The position numbers and the translations under genes were made by a program. The notes beneath the pieces are model-generated. The model was not told the origin of the DNA and made no database searches. It saw only the letters and a list, made by a program, of their open reading frames with translations. 64,000 nt of DNA from NCBI GenBank assembly GCA_963377175.1, contig CAUJNA010000447.1, positions 1,271,056 through 1,335,055 of the forward strand. The letters are read 5' to 3'. Below, piece after piece: positions 31,305 to 41,466 of the stretch (position 1 is the stretch's first letter; the number at the start of each line of letters is the position of its first letter). The DNA is from Effrenium voratum (taxonomy: Eukaryota; Sar; Dinophyceae; Suessiales; Symbiodiniaceae).

Positions 31305-34300
31305 CTTGATGATATTCTCCAGACCCAGAAAAATCCAAAATAAGCAGCTGCAAATGAAGCCACGGAATTGTCCCAATGCGATCCCAGCTTCAGATTGAGG
31401 TGACGAACTCGTCCAGCTCCTTCTTGAAGCTTGGGGTTCGGGACTGACCCAGCTCCCCGTATGCACCAGAGGTTCGGGACTGGCCCAGCACCTCGGTTGT
31501 GCAGTTGGGGTGGTGCAGATTTCGCTCGCAGTAGCTTGGTGCTTCCGCGATCTCCTTCGCGTAATGCAAGCAAGAGCGAGTTTCAACGGTGCCGGTTTGA
31601 GGCACCTTGCTCGAGCACGAAAACGGCGAAGGATCACACCCACAATTATAGACGTGTACAACTGGGTTTCTTTGGTTTCACGACCAGCACAAGGTCCATG
31701 CTCATGGTTTCCATTGCATTTCTTAGACAACGAGCCACCAAGTTCAAAGTTCCATGATACAACTCTCCATGGTTTCTTGATTGGCATGGGTTTCTTTGCA
31801 TATCTTTGTTTCAAGCCATAGCGACACCCATCAAACTCGTGACTAGTCCCATCATGCACGACCTCATGCAGTCTCTCATCTTTCCAATAATCACAACTTC
31901 CAGGCAACTCAAACAAAATCGCAGCTCGTTTTGTCATGGCATGCCGTTTAATTTCAACGAACCGTTCAAATAATCTCCAAAATTCTCTTTGTTTGGCCTC
32001 GATTTTCTCTGCGGTGTCAATGCCGCGAGTCTTGTTGAGGCGTGCCCATGATGATCCCCCCGTGCAAGGCCCGGCGAAGAACAACAAATCGGAAGGTTTG
32101 GTAAGCACATGTCTGGCGATTCTCCCCCCGTACTCGCTCAGTAAGTCATCAACCAGAGTTATGGTGACAACCTGCGGCCCGTCATGGCGGGCAAGAGCAG
32201 TGAACCAGTTACGTGGTTCGGAACATGCCATCAGCACGATGGGCCGAGCCAAGTCAACACTGTAAAGAGTGACGACTGTGCGAGTTCTCATACCAGGAAG
32301 CGAGACATGAACAGGAGCGCGAAGCACACCACCGTCATGTTTGACCATCGCGAGTTCAATACCCGGCGCTAACTGTGGCTTGTGCTTCACCGCAATGCGA
32401 TACGGAACAAAACAACGACCAGGGACAAGCTGCTCGTGATTGATATGCAGACAACGCATGAGCAATTTCAATCGGAGCAACGTTTCCAAAGCAAGGTCGT
32501 TAACGCACTTCAACTCTATGCGCTCGTTCGACAGTTCTTCAACAAATGCGGCCAGCACGGACTGCATGTCAACATCCCCGGACCCGACGTGAATTGGTCG
32601 TGGTCGTGGAGACCGTTCCCGCGCCGGTGCAGCGACCGGTACGGGATGAAACTGCCAAACTGCGCGTTCAACCCAACCATCAATTCGCACACATTGTAGC
32701 CCCGGGTCAACTCTATCCTCAACTTTGAGCCATGACCCATTCTTCAGAAACCAAGTGGAACGAAGCCACTTGCTCCCAAACGGTGTCATAACCGCGAGTG
32801 GAGGTTTCACACGCATCAATCTGGGTCCCTTGGCAACAACAACCGGATCATGTCCTTCATGCTCATGCAATCCCTCTTTAGATGTTAATCCAGACCACCA
32901 TAGGTCCGGGGGCATGATCGGTATGTGTGTGTACGGAAATGTTGGAACTCCGTCAACTGTCCCCGAAGCGGTCTGCATGGTCCCCTTTATGGGATCACAC
33001 GTGGGTGTGAGCGCCTTGAGGGTATCCGGGTCAGACAGCAAGCTCGGGTCAAGTAGACCAATCTGCAAACATGCATGTTTCCATTTGCGCCCATCATTGA
33101 ACGCCTTGGTGTAAATATCGGCCGCCATCCTGTCGGTGACCTCATACGCCAAGTACATGTAATCACGTGTGAACATCTCATGCATCCACGAAATGCTAAC
33201 ACCATGGCTTCTCTCAAGGTGGCGCATCGTGGGGTTCCTCCCCGATCGCACGACACCGATCATAGCCTTATTATCGTCATAGAACACAAAGTTCGGTGAC
33301 TTCTTGAGAATCCGCTCTACCAGCTTGAGAGCGGGCATACCCATCGATCTCATGGCAACGTCGGCCGCAACAATCTCGGCCTCGGGAGTGGAGTGACTCA
33401 CACAACCGGTGGAACGCAGCGAGTCAATGCATCCCGCAAAGTCAGCGTCCGCATACAAGGCCAAGTGCACATCGTCCATAGGGTCTCCAACCCAACCGAC
33501 CATGCGCCAATGTTTGGTATGATGCACATAGCACATCAAGTGATGCAAACCCCGATCATCGGAGTCAGTCCACCTATGCACGTTCCGTGCTAGGCGATTC
33601 ACTTGCCGCAACAAATCGAAGCGAGCAATCCGCGCACCGTACAGCAACTTCATCAGTACGCTAGCGGCATGCGGAGCAAGGTGTCCACGCACGGGCTCCT
33701 TCATGGCCAACTCAGGAGTCCCTCCCCGTTGGTCCGGCACTGTGGCAGAACCGTCGGTGGGCACAAGATTGTTACACCAATTGCACACGACTGACGGCCC
33801 CTCTCTGGCAGGCTTCCGTGAGACGTGATTCCTTGTTTCTTCATGCAACTCAGGGGTGACAACCTTATTCAACTTCACGTCGCCCGCCACTTCAAGATAG
33901 CGGTCGACACAGGAACGTAGGAACTGTTCCATGTCATAGGTCACCGTTGTTACTCGGTGTCCGTTCCCGAGAGTGACGTTTCCCTTGCTTTGATTGCAAC
34001 CAAGGTACATGTCAAGTCCAGTCTCGGGCTCAATCTTCAAACGTGTACGCAACATGCTCCACCCTTGGGCAAGGTTCTTCTGCGGCCCTGCCATTTTGAA
34101 GTCGTCGACATACACAACCAGAACAAGCTGGAGCTTTTCGTGAATGTACACTGAAGGCCATTCTTCGCCGATGGGCTCAAAACCAACGGCACGCACCGAC
34201 TCATCGCAGTGCTGCTCCCAAAATGTTCCCGCATCTGGGTGTCCGTACAGCGCCTTCCTCAACGGGACGACTGGTCTTCTGTACTTATCCCATTTGCATT

Positions 34301-34805
34301 CACTTGGCACGGCCTCCGGTGGCAATTCAATCCAACACGGCGTGCCTCTCAAGGTGGCCTGTATATACGCCTGAACAGCGTCGGCCATCTGCACATCCCA
34401 GCCATCATGACAACCCAGAAAATCCGCCCAACGCGAGGCTTCAAATGAAGCAGGGGAGTTCCCCAAATCTTGAAACATCGCAGCCTCAAAGCTTTGGTTC
34501 TTCACTTGGTTCCCCAGCAACACGCCTCTACCCTTGAACTTCCTCTTAGGATCACCAACAGGCAACTGTGAGTGCTTTTCAACGCAAATGCCATGTGCGC
34601 GAGCCATGTGTATTTCCTCCCCCTTCGCTTTTGCTTCTCTGGCTACAGCGTCATATTCACGCACCGCGCCAAGATCGAAGACCCCCTGGTCGATTAATCC
34701 CGACCACTCTTTCTTCATTGATGCCAATGCATCAGGGTTGGTCAACATCTCTTTCCGGCCTACCGGCCTGGATACTAAAGCGTCGAAGAATCGTACAACT
34801 TTCAC
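31305..34805 (-). CDS. Copia-type RT, RNase H and methyltransferase-like domain
   Basis: This is the C-terminal part of Pol, and its frame is intact. RT covers residues about 20-290: 'KFKGRGVLLGNQVKNQ', the first catalytic Asp in 'QMADAVQAYIQATL', 'PLRKALYGHPDAGTFWEQHC' and the active site 'LVVYVDDFKMAG' near residue 232. RNase H covers about 445-570: 'ALYADADFAGC', 'STPEAEIVAADVAM', 'FYDDNKAMIG' and 'AADIYTKAF'. At about 855-1,063 is an added domain: 'FFAGPCTGGSSWARLN', 'ILFELPGSCDYWK', 'KPWRVVSWN' and a Cys/His cluster 'CNGNHEHGPC'. Its PC and ELP motifs fall in the order of C5-methyltransferase motifs IV and VI. RT and RNase H are secure. The methyltransferase reading is tentative. Confidence 0.85.
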
Positions 34806-35657
34806 AGCTTTCTCTCTGTGCTGTATTCGCAGAAGTCACGGCAAGCTCAGAAGTCCCGCACGGCATCGATGGGTACTTCTTGGCTTCACCGTCTTCGCCT
34901 ATCGCAGGCATTGCGAGTGGCACTTTTCCAGAAACTATCTCAGCAGACTCCTCCCATTCATACCAGGTGAGGTCCGTCGATTCGTCGACCGATGGATCCG
35001 TCCCGATGCTGTCTCAGCTTCGTCTTTATGACTCTCCATGACTGATGCAACCGCCTTCGTCCAGTTTGGAGTCGACTTTGATCGCTCCTCAGACTTGAAC
35101 TTCCAGGCATAAATTACCACCAGACACTCAAATTCTTTCTCAAGCTGAACGTTTCGTCTCATGACGTCTTGGGACTGTTTGGAATCCATGAGTACAACCA
35201 CCCCGTCGACAGGATTAACAACAATCCTGACCCATTCAAGCTCAGCCAAGTGCTTCCCATCCATTGGGTTCTTGATCTTTGATATGTTCTTCCGCAATCC
35301 CCAATTGTACTGCCATTCTAATCCACCCCAGCGGTTCCGAAGCATCGCTCGAATTCTCTTACCACCGGGCATCTGTAATGTCCGTGCCTCTGCCGGCGCG
35401 GAAATATCAGACTCTTTACTCTTGGGATCTTCCTCTTTCCTATTGCCACCGCCCTTCACTTCGGCCTTCTCTTCCTTGGTGTAATATTTACTCATCATCT
35501 TCCATTCTTCAGGAGTGAACTCTGGAGGTCTCGATGTCTTCATTAGCCTGAATCCATCCTTCCCGACAGGATACGGTCTTCCGGCCTTGTCGATCTTAAC
35601 CTCCTTGCCATCGTCGTTGACGTACGTGATACCATCCCCGGGTAGCCCAACTGTCAC
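34806..35657 (-). pseudogene. Copia Pol connector between integrase and RT
   Basis: This links the integrase to the RT in the same reading frame (down to 34,935). It is charged, with 'GITYVNDDGKEVKID' and 'FTPEEWKMMSKYYTKEEK', and no known domain. Around 34,990 the sense moves to another frame ('TDLTWYEWEESAEIVSGK', then 'AIGEDGEAKKYPSMPCGT'), and it returns to the Pol frame by 34,805. Two compensating frameshifts and a TAG at 34,935 therefore interrupt it. Confidence 0.6.
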
Positions 35658-35858
35658 GTGTGGAAGGTCGGACTTCGCAACCTTTTCATCGCCCTTAGGG
35701 TGTCCATCTCCTTTCCCTTTTGAGGAGCTCGGTCTAGCATCTTCTTCTCCTGCATGATCCCCCCGATCTCCGGCGATTACTTCCGGGCCATCGTCGAGCA
35801 GTAGACCAGCGATCTGATCGACTTCATCGTCAAGCAGTCGCTTCTCGTCACTCTGCTA

Positions 35859-36995
35859 CAATTCAGGCTCGTAGTCCTCATCCTCGATCAGGCGGTCACG
35901 TGCATCCAGACCGATTGCATCGATAGACATCTCTATTCCTTCCAAAGTCTCGTTGGCAACCTTGTACTTCTGTTGTATTGGGAATGTCAGAGGAGATCTC
36001 AGGATCATCCTCTCCGTCTGATGTGGCATTCTCAACCGAGGCGGAACCTTTGCCTTCTTGATGTTCAGCTCTGCACCCGCAAATGCAGTAAGTGCCCAAG
36101 CACGTTACTTGTTTGCCCAATGCATACCGGTGCTCAACACATATCCAGCAAATATACCAGTTTCCCCTCTCGGCTCGAACTTCTCCCTCTTTCCCCCTCG
36201 TGCTTCGCTCGGCTTGAAGTCCACTAGCGCACCAAAAGGTATCTTCTCGCCCTTGAACTCCTCGCCATGCAGCCTCATCCATGCACTCGATCCGTTCAAC
36301 TCTTCGATGTTCATGAGATGGCACAGAGTGGTGATGGCCTGCACCCAATAACACGTGGGTAGACCGGCATGTACTAGACAAGCCGAAGTCTGGTCAATGA
36401 TGAATTGATTTGTCCTTTCAGCAAGGGAATTGTTCTGCGGCCGTCCAGGCAGCGATAGGTCGTGGTTCAGCTTCAACTCCACGCACGCATTGATCAGTTC
36501 CGGGCCGTCATCTGAATATACCTGCTTGATTTTCCTCCTCCCGCAGAAGTGCTTGATAGCCCTGACGACTGAGTCAGTGTCTCTTCTCGCGGGGGGATAA
36601 GCCATGATAATTCCGGTATATATGTCCCGGATGATGAGCGCATACCTGCCTTCCACTTCATGATCTCCTGATGCCGTCACAAAGTCGAACGTCACCAGGT
36701 CACCGAACGTCTTCACTTCTCATTTGAATGCTCCCGTTCGTGATCTGAAGTGTCTCATCTTTGCCTTGACGCATGATTCGCAGAAGGGATTTCGGTATCT
36801 GTGTGTAAGCAAATGAGCTATGGAGTTGGCGTCCTTCTTGAGGACTCCCCCTTTCCTCTTTATTGATGATCCTTCGTACACGTCTACTTCGATTCCGGCA
36901 TCTGGATCATCTTCGTCAGCCTCTTCCTCGTGAGCTTCGGCATCACCATGTCGATGCGGGACTGACCCAACATCTACAGGTATTTCCTCAGCCAC
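35859..36995 (-). pseudogene. Copia integrase
   Basis: The N-terminal HHCC zinc finger is seen as 'HLLTHRYRNPFCESCVKAKM' near 36,800. The DDE core follows: 'FGDLVTFDFVTASGDHEVEG' with the first Asp, 'VYSDDGPELINA' with the second, and 'GRPQNNSLAERTNQF' with the Glu. The spacing fits DD35E. The frame carries in-frame stops TGA at 36,720-36,722 between finger and core, and TAA at 36,105-36,107 after the core. A further TAG at 35,856-35,858 ends a readable tail ('KKAKVPPRLRMPHQTERMIL'). All stop types occur, so codon reassignment does not explain them. The enzyme is dead as written. Confidence 0.8.
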
Positions 36996-37109
36996 GGGAG
37001 GCGGATGTACCGGACCGGCTCCTCCGGGTGGCCCGAAGTCGAATGCCCCGTCGTGGTGTTCGCCCTCGGCCTCTGCGGACTCACCGACAGCGGCGGGTGT
37101 GACGTCGTT

Positions 37110-37340
37110 CTAATCGTCACCTCCCTGATCTGCCTCGTCGTTCGTTACCATCGCCAATACTTCCGAAAAGTGCTCCTTGAGGTCGTCTATCGTAGGGCGA
37201 TGCCTGTTACTCCGAAGTTTACCATCACTCACTAGGTACGGGATGTCGTCCTTTACCTGCAAGTGCACGAATCCCTGCTTTGGCGTAACCATGAAAGGTA
37301 GTTTACCAGGCATCCAGTGAAATGCATAACCCATCTTCAT
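37110..37340 (-). pseudogene. End of copia protease region / start of integrase segment
   Basis: The frame 'MKMGYAFHWMPGKLPFMVT' directly continues the Gag-protease ORF, which ends '...TPTVLSVGGDA'. A one-base deletion at about 37,340 separates them: with one more base the text would read on without a stop. The segment ends with an in-frame TAG at 37,110-37,112, after which the same frame runs on to the integrase finger. Confidence 0.65.
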
Positions 37341-40300
37341 GCATCTCCTCCCACTGACAATACCGTGGGTGTCTCATCCAATACATGCGGCTCGACAGTC
37401 TCGTCCAACTCGTCCACGACTATCTTGGCAACATCAGATGTGGAAGTGGAACCATTCGCGGTCTGGAACACGATCTCGTCGTCATCTTTCACGATGTCGA
37501 CACCCAGGCTCTTCGCCTTGGCTCTTCCAATGAGATCATGACCACATCCGGGGTCCATCAACCATTTCACCCGTTTGCTGATGCACGTTGACATGGCGAA
37601 AACGTTCTTCGGCATACCATGCTGCTTCTTCCAGTCGACAGCCGATTCCTTGATCTCGTCCTTGTTCCGATCATACTCGAACATTATGCTGCTCTCCTTG
37701 GTCACCGGGAAGTAGTGCTTCTTATTTACATCATCCACTACTTCTCTCAGTATCTTCGCACGTATCAATGATCGTTGGACTTGATAGGCTGACAATTCAC
37801 GATGATCACTGCTTTTGAACTTCTTCTCGTCGACGTACACGTACTGATAAGGCTCATTCTCATTGTCCTCATAACCGTACCATTCCCCTTTTTGTTCCCA
37901 TTGCCTTCTCTCGTCTTCGAGGTAGGTGATCTCCCCATTCTCGTCGACGTCGAGCACTTCCTTGAACCACACCATTTTCTCGGGGATCTCGGACTCGCCA
38001 GACCATCTCGATGATTCGCTCATTGCGTCGTCATCGTGCTCGTGGTAGACAGTCTCGGCTTCGTCCGGTTCGACATGATCAACGTCCTTCTTGAAGCTTA
38101 CCTTCCCCGCAGGAGCCGATTGCTTCAGGACTATCGCGGGCATTGCGATGGCCCTCCTCGCAATGGCAGGCGCTGCGGCTTTGGCGGCAGCCTTCGACTT
38201 GGCTTGCGCCTTGTCATTTGACGTTGCTGGAGCTGAATTGTTCTTGATGAGCTCATGCCTGTACTTACAAGCGCTTCCCCTATCGCACTTCCCCTTCTGA
38301 AACGCGACGCATGCTCCATCATCCCTCTTTGGTGACGATGATCTGGACTTGGATTTGCCCTTTCCTTTCCCCTTGGACATGCTCTCCAACTTATGCTCCG
38401 TCTTCTTGCTGTGGGAAAAAGTGCATTCATTCCCTTTCACGCACCCCTTCGCCGATTTGAAGTGGTACCAGCAGGGGTTATTCTTGCTTCCGCCCGGACT
38501 CTTGCCTCTGTCGCTGGCACCGTCGGACTTGCCGTTCTTGCCAGCGTGGCCCTTTGCCTTGGCTTTTGGGAGAACAGGAGCGGCATCAGGTCCACCGGGT
38601 TTCCCCTTTCTGCCCTTGCCACCCTGGTTCTCCTGTTTGCCAGTTGCTGGAGCCGCATCCTTCCCGCCTGACTTCATCATCGACTTGACCGATTTCTCCT
38701 TCATGTCGAGCATCAGGTCTTCCCGATCTGCCTTGGTCTGATAGTCGATCAACGCCAATAAGAATTCATACGTCTTCTGAGGATGCTTGTCCGGTAGTCT
38801 ATGGTAGGCATTGAGGCCGAACTCCATCTTCTTGCTCCCTTTGATCTTCCTGTAAAGGATGTATCTGAGAGCCAGCTTACTGGGTCTGTCCTCGCTCCTC
38901 ATCTTCAGCAGCAAATCATACCATTTGTTCCTGAACATGACCAAGTTCTTGTCGCCAGGAAAGTCAAGGTTGAATAGAGGCTCGATGTGGTAGACAAGAT
39001 CCGTTCTATCGGAAGTTCTGAATGATTGCATAACTAATGCCACCAACTCTCGTCCCTTCACGATCACCCCTTGTTGATGACGTAGTTCAGAGTGTCGTGT
39101 AGCATCGAGGTATACGTCCTTGGCTTCGTCAGGTGCTTGATGTCGTAGTTCAGAGTGTCGTGTAGCATCGAGGTATACGTCCTTGGCTTCGTCAGGGGCT
39201 TGTTTCAGCATGTTCTGCATGCCCATGGCCATCTTAATATCTATCGTAGCAAATCTGTCGCCACCTGAATCGCTAAGCAAATCCAGGTCTGGGTTCAACC
39301 CAAGAGCCTGCCCCAGCCATTTCGTCCATGCGTCGGTATCTGGATCTGCACATGCGCTCAGAACATTCATCAGCAGTTGCATCTTCCAGGTGTCAAGTTG
39401 ATGGATCTTTGGCCAGGCCGGAATAGATACTCTCTCGGCCTCTTTCCCCGAGATTCTCGGTCGATCATTCTTGATCTCTCGGTTATCTCTCGATCTCCTT
39501 CGTCTCCTCCGTGTCCGATCGTCTTCTTCCTCTTCTTCTTCCTCGTCGTCCTCATCTCCTTCGTCGTCGTCATCCTCATCCTCATCATCGGGTGGATCAT
39601 CCGGAGGTCCTCCTCCGCCACCAGCGAGGCTCAACTGACGTCGACCCGCTCCCTGCCCATTTCCATTGGGCGGGAATCCACCGTAATCCAATGGGGGCGT
39701 AGTACCGTTGTTTCCCCCCCCATCACCACCACCAGTCGTAGTAGTGGATTGTGGGACATGCCCAACAACCCCTTGCATCTGGGATAGGTGTACATCGATC
39801 ATTGGATCACCGAAAGACGGAAAGAGGATCGAACCTGGCATCAGCGACGAAATAGGGATTTGATTTGAAGACGATGACGGGACTGACCCAGCCACCTTCT
39901 TGTCTATCCTATTTGAATTAGCCTGGGTTCCTCCCTCAGCGCGTTTCACTACTGCTCGTTCACGATGTCCATCTTTGCTGCTGGAGGCTTCCTGTGTCTC
40001 CAGCTTCTGGTGTGCACGTAGTTCCTCGTTGTCAGCATCGAGTTGGCGTACAAAACTCTCTTCTTGCTTGAGCGTCGCCTCTCTTTCCTTCAGTTGTCTC
40101 TGAAGCTCATGCATCTCCTCGAGGTACTCATCGTACATTCCCTTAGCTGTCAATCTCCAGTAATCAGCCTCCTTCGACTTCTCGTCCATCGTGCACCGTT
40201 CCTCTTGTTTCTCTTCTTTGACCTGGGCTAACTCCAAGATCGCATCCTGACGATGACCACCTTCGACAGCAATCATCTGGTCCTTCAACGACACGTCGGA

Positions 40301-41335
40301 CTCATACTGTTTGACGATCTCTTCTTTTTCGCGAAGCAAGCAATCTGCTCTCTTCGATTCCTGTTCCGCAAATACTGTAACGTCATTCAGCCTCGCCATC
40401 AGCTGTTCCCTGGAGTCCTCCAAAGTGTACGTCTCGGGGCGCTTGACGAGTGCATGCTCCAACTGTGATTTCAGACTTTGGACCATCTCCTCCTCGTTGA
40501 ACTTCTCGATAGATGTAGAAGATTCTATGCCTCTGATCTGTTGCTGATAAACTGATATCTGTTGTGAAGCCTCACGGTGTATCTGATTTGCACGTATAGC
40601 TGATTCCTGCGCGGCCGACTTCTCGCTTGCCATGTAGGATTTCATCAATGCAATCTCCCGCTTCTGCTCCATGATAGTTCCTTCAGCTTGTCTCATCTGT
40701 TGCATTATAATATTCGACTCCATGTCTTTCTTCTCCCCGTACTGAAATGCGTTCATTTCCACCTTACGCATCTGTTGGGCTTCTTCCTCAAACTTGCGCC
40801 ATGCCTCAGCCATGTGGTGTTGGTGGTGACTCACTAGATGTCCCGACTGCTTGCTGGCAATCTCGCATCGTCTTTCCAGCTCCTGGATCCGGATGGTGCT
40901 TCCATAGTCTTCTTGGTTAAGATTCGCCATTGCTGCCGACATTTCATCAAGTGTCTTCTGATATTCCCCGATCTCCACCTCCATCTTATTCTTCTCTTTG
41001 ATCACGGCGCGAAAAACTGCACTGGTGGGTGATTTTGACCTCCCACCCTTCGATGTCGATCTCACGCCCTTCTGCGACGTCCGTGGTGTCGCAGGCGAAG
41101 ATGATGATCTTCTCGGGGGGGATTCTCTTTTCTTCGACTCCTGATGAACATCGATCTGCTTCCATGATCTTGTGGGAGTAGATATGTCGCTGAATAGCGC
41201 GGAACCTCCGCTCCCAGGTTCATCCTGTGAATCTGAAACCATATCCATCACCGCAGGAAGAGCCATCAATCCATTGGATCCCTCTGAGCTGCTGTTCCCA
41301 AAAGTTGCAGTACTTGGGCTCGCCGAAGACGCCAT
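37337..41335 (-). CDS. Copia Gag with coiled coil, CCCH fingers and protease
   Basis: An intact 1,332-codon frame from the ATG at 41,335. A Ser-rich N-terminus leads to a long coiled-coil-like region (about residues 110-440, rich in Glu, Gln and Lys heptads), unusual for a copia Gag. A Gly/Pro and acidic linker follows (near 39,500-39,720). The Gag core has 'VSIPAWPKIHQLDTWKMQ' and 'GDRFATIDIKMAMGMQNM'. Two CCCH fingers follow, C-X9-C-X5-C-X3-H ('CWYHFKSAKGCVKGNECTFS' then His) and C-X7-C-X5-C-X3-H. Near the C-terminus the protease reads 'VKWLMDPGCGHDLIG', where DPG replaces the usual D[ST]G. A 63-base in-frame duplication lies at 39,081-39,206. The unit probably encodes capsid, nucleocapsid and a questionable protease. 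Confidence 0.85.
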   Translation of the reverse strand: MASSASPSTATFGNSSSEGSNGLMALPAVMDMVSDSQDEPGSGGSALFSDISTPTRSWKQIDVHQESKKRESPPRRSSSSPATPRTSQKGVRSTSKGGRSKSPTSAVFRAVIKEKNKMEVEIGEYQKTLDEMSAAMANLNQEDYGSTIRIQELERRCEIASKQSGHLVSHHQHHMAEAWRKFEEEAQQMRKVEMNAFQYGEKKDMESNIIMQQMRQAEGTIMEQKREIALMKSYMASEKSAAQESAIRANQIHREASQQISVYQQQIRGIESSTSIEKFNEEEMVQSLKSQLEHALVKRPETYTLEDSREQLMARLNDVTVFAEQESKRADCLLREKEEIVKQYESDVSLKDQMIAVEGGHRQDAILELAQVKEEKQEERCTMDEKSKEADYWRLTAKGMYDEYLEEMHELQRQLKEREATLKQEESFVRQLDADNEELRAHQKLETQEASSSKDGHRERAVVKRAEGGTQANSNRIDKKVAGSVPSSSSNQIPISSLMPGSILFPSFGDPMIDVHLSQMQGVVGHVPQSTTTTGGGDGGGNNGTTPPLDYGGFPPNGNGQGAGRRQLSLAGGGGGPPDDPPDDEDEDDDDEGDEDDEEEEEEEDDRTRRRRRRSRDNREIKNDRPRISGKEAERVSIPAWPKIHQLDTWKMQLLMNVLSACADPDTDAWTKWLGQALGLNPDLDLLSDSGGDRFATIDIKMAMGMQNMLKQAPDEAKDVYLDATRHSELRHQAPDEAKDVYLDATRHSELRHQQGVIVKGRELVALVMQSFRTSDRTDLVYHIEPLFNLDFPGDKNLVMFRNKWYDLLLKMRSEDRPSKLALRYILYRKIKGSKKMEFGLNAYHRLPDKHPQKTYEFLLALIDYQTKADREDLMLDMKEKSVKSMMKSGGKDAAPATGKQENQGGKGRKGKPGGPDAAPVLPKAKAKGHAGKNGKSDGASDRGKSPGGSKNNPCWYHFKSAKGCVKGNECTFSHSKKTEHKLESMSKGKGKGKSKSRSSSPKRDDGACVAFQKGKCDRGSACKYRHELIKNNSAPATSNDKAQAKSKAAAKAAAPAIARRAIAMPAIVLKQSAPAGKVSFKKDVDHVEPDEAETVYHEHDDDAMSESSRWSGESEIPEKMVWFKEVLDVDENGEITYLEDERRQWEQKGEWYGYEDNENEPYQYVYVDEKKFKSSDHRELSAYQVQRSLIRAKILREVVDDVNKKHYFPVTKESSIMFEYDRNKDEIKESAVDWKKQHGMPKNVFAMSTCISKRVKWLMDPGCGHDLIGRAKAKSLGVDIVKDDDEIVFQTANGSTSTSDVAKIVVDELDETVEPHVLDETPTVLSVGGDA
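39081..39206 (-). repeat. 63-base in-frame tandem duplication inside gag
   Basis: Two consecutive 63-base copies (39,081-39,143 and 39,144-39,206) are almost identical and duplicate 21 residues of Gag ('QAPDEAKDVYLDATRHSEL' plus two). Near-identity shows that it is recent relative to the LTR divergence. Confidence 0.95.
39879..39890 (-). repeat. Recurrent 12-base motif TGGGTCAGTCCC (one of five)
   Basis: On the element-sense strand TGGGTCAGTCCC occurs exactly at 39,879-39,890, 36,958-36,969, 31,440-31,451, 29,843-29,854 and 24,652-24,663. A one-mismatch copy lies at 31,476-31,487. In three places it encodes Gly-Ser-Val-Pro, in one it is read in another frame (Trp-Val-Ser-Pro), and in one it lies beyond the last stop codon. 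The shared reading is therefore at the DNA or RNA level. Function is unknown. Confidence 0.9.
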
Positions 41336-41466
41336 TGTACTGTGTGTGTTATCGTTCCTTTATTGTCCCTGTACCCGCAATAAACCAGCTGTCTCCCAGT
41401 CCAGTGTAGAGCTTGTAGTTACGGCTGATAACCTGTCAAGAGACGGCAAGGTGACGTCCCGTGGGT

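Noticed and set aside
36105..37112. Stop-codon reassignment to explain in-frame stops in integrase
   Set aside because: TAG, TGA and TAA all occur, and frameshifts are present too; simple decay fits better.
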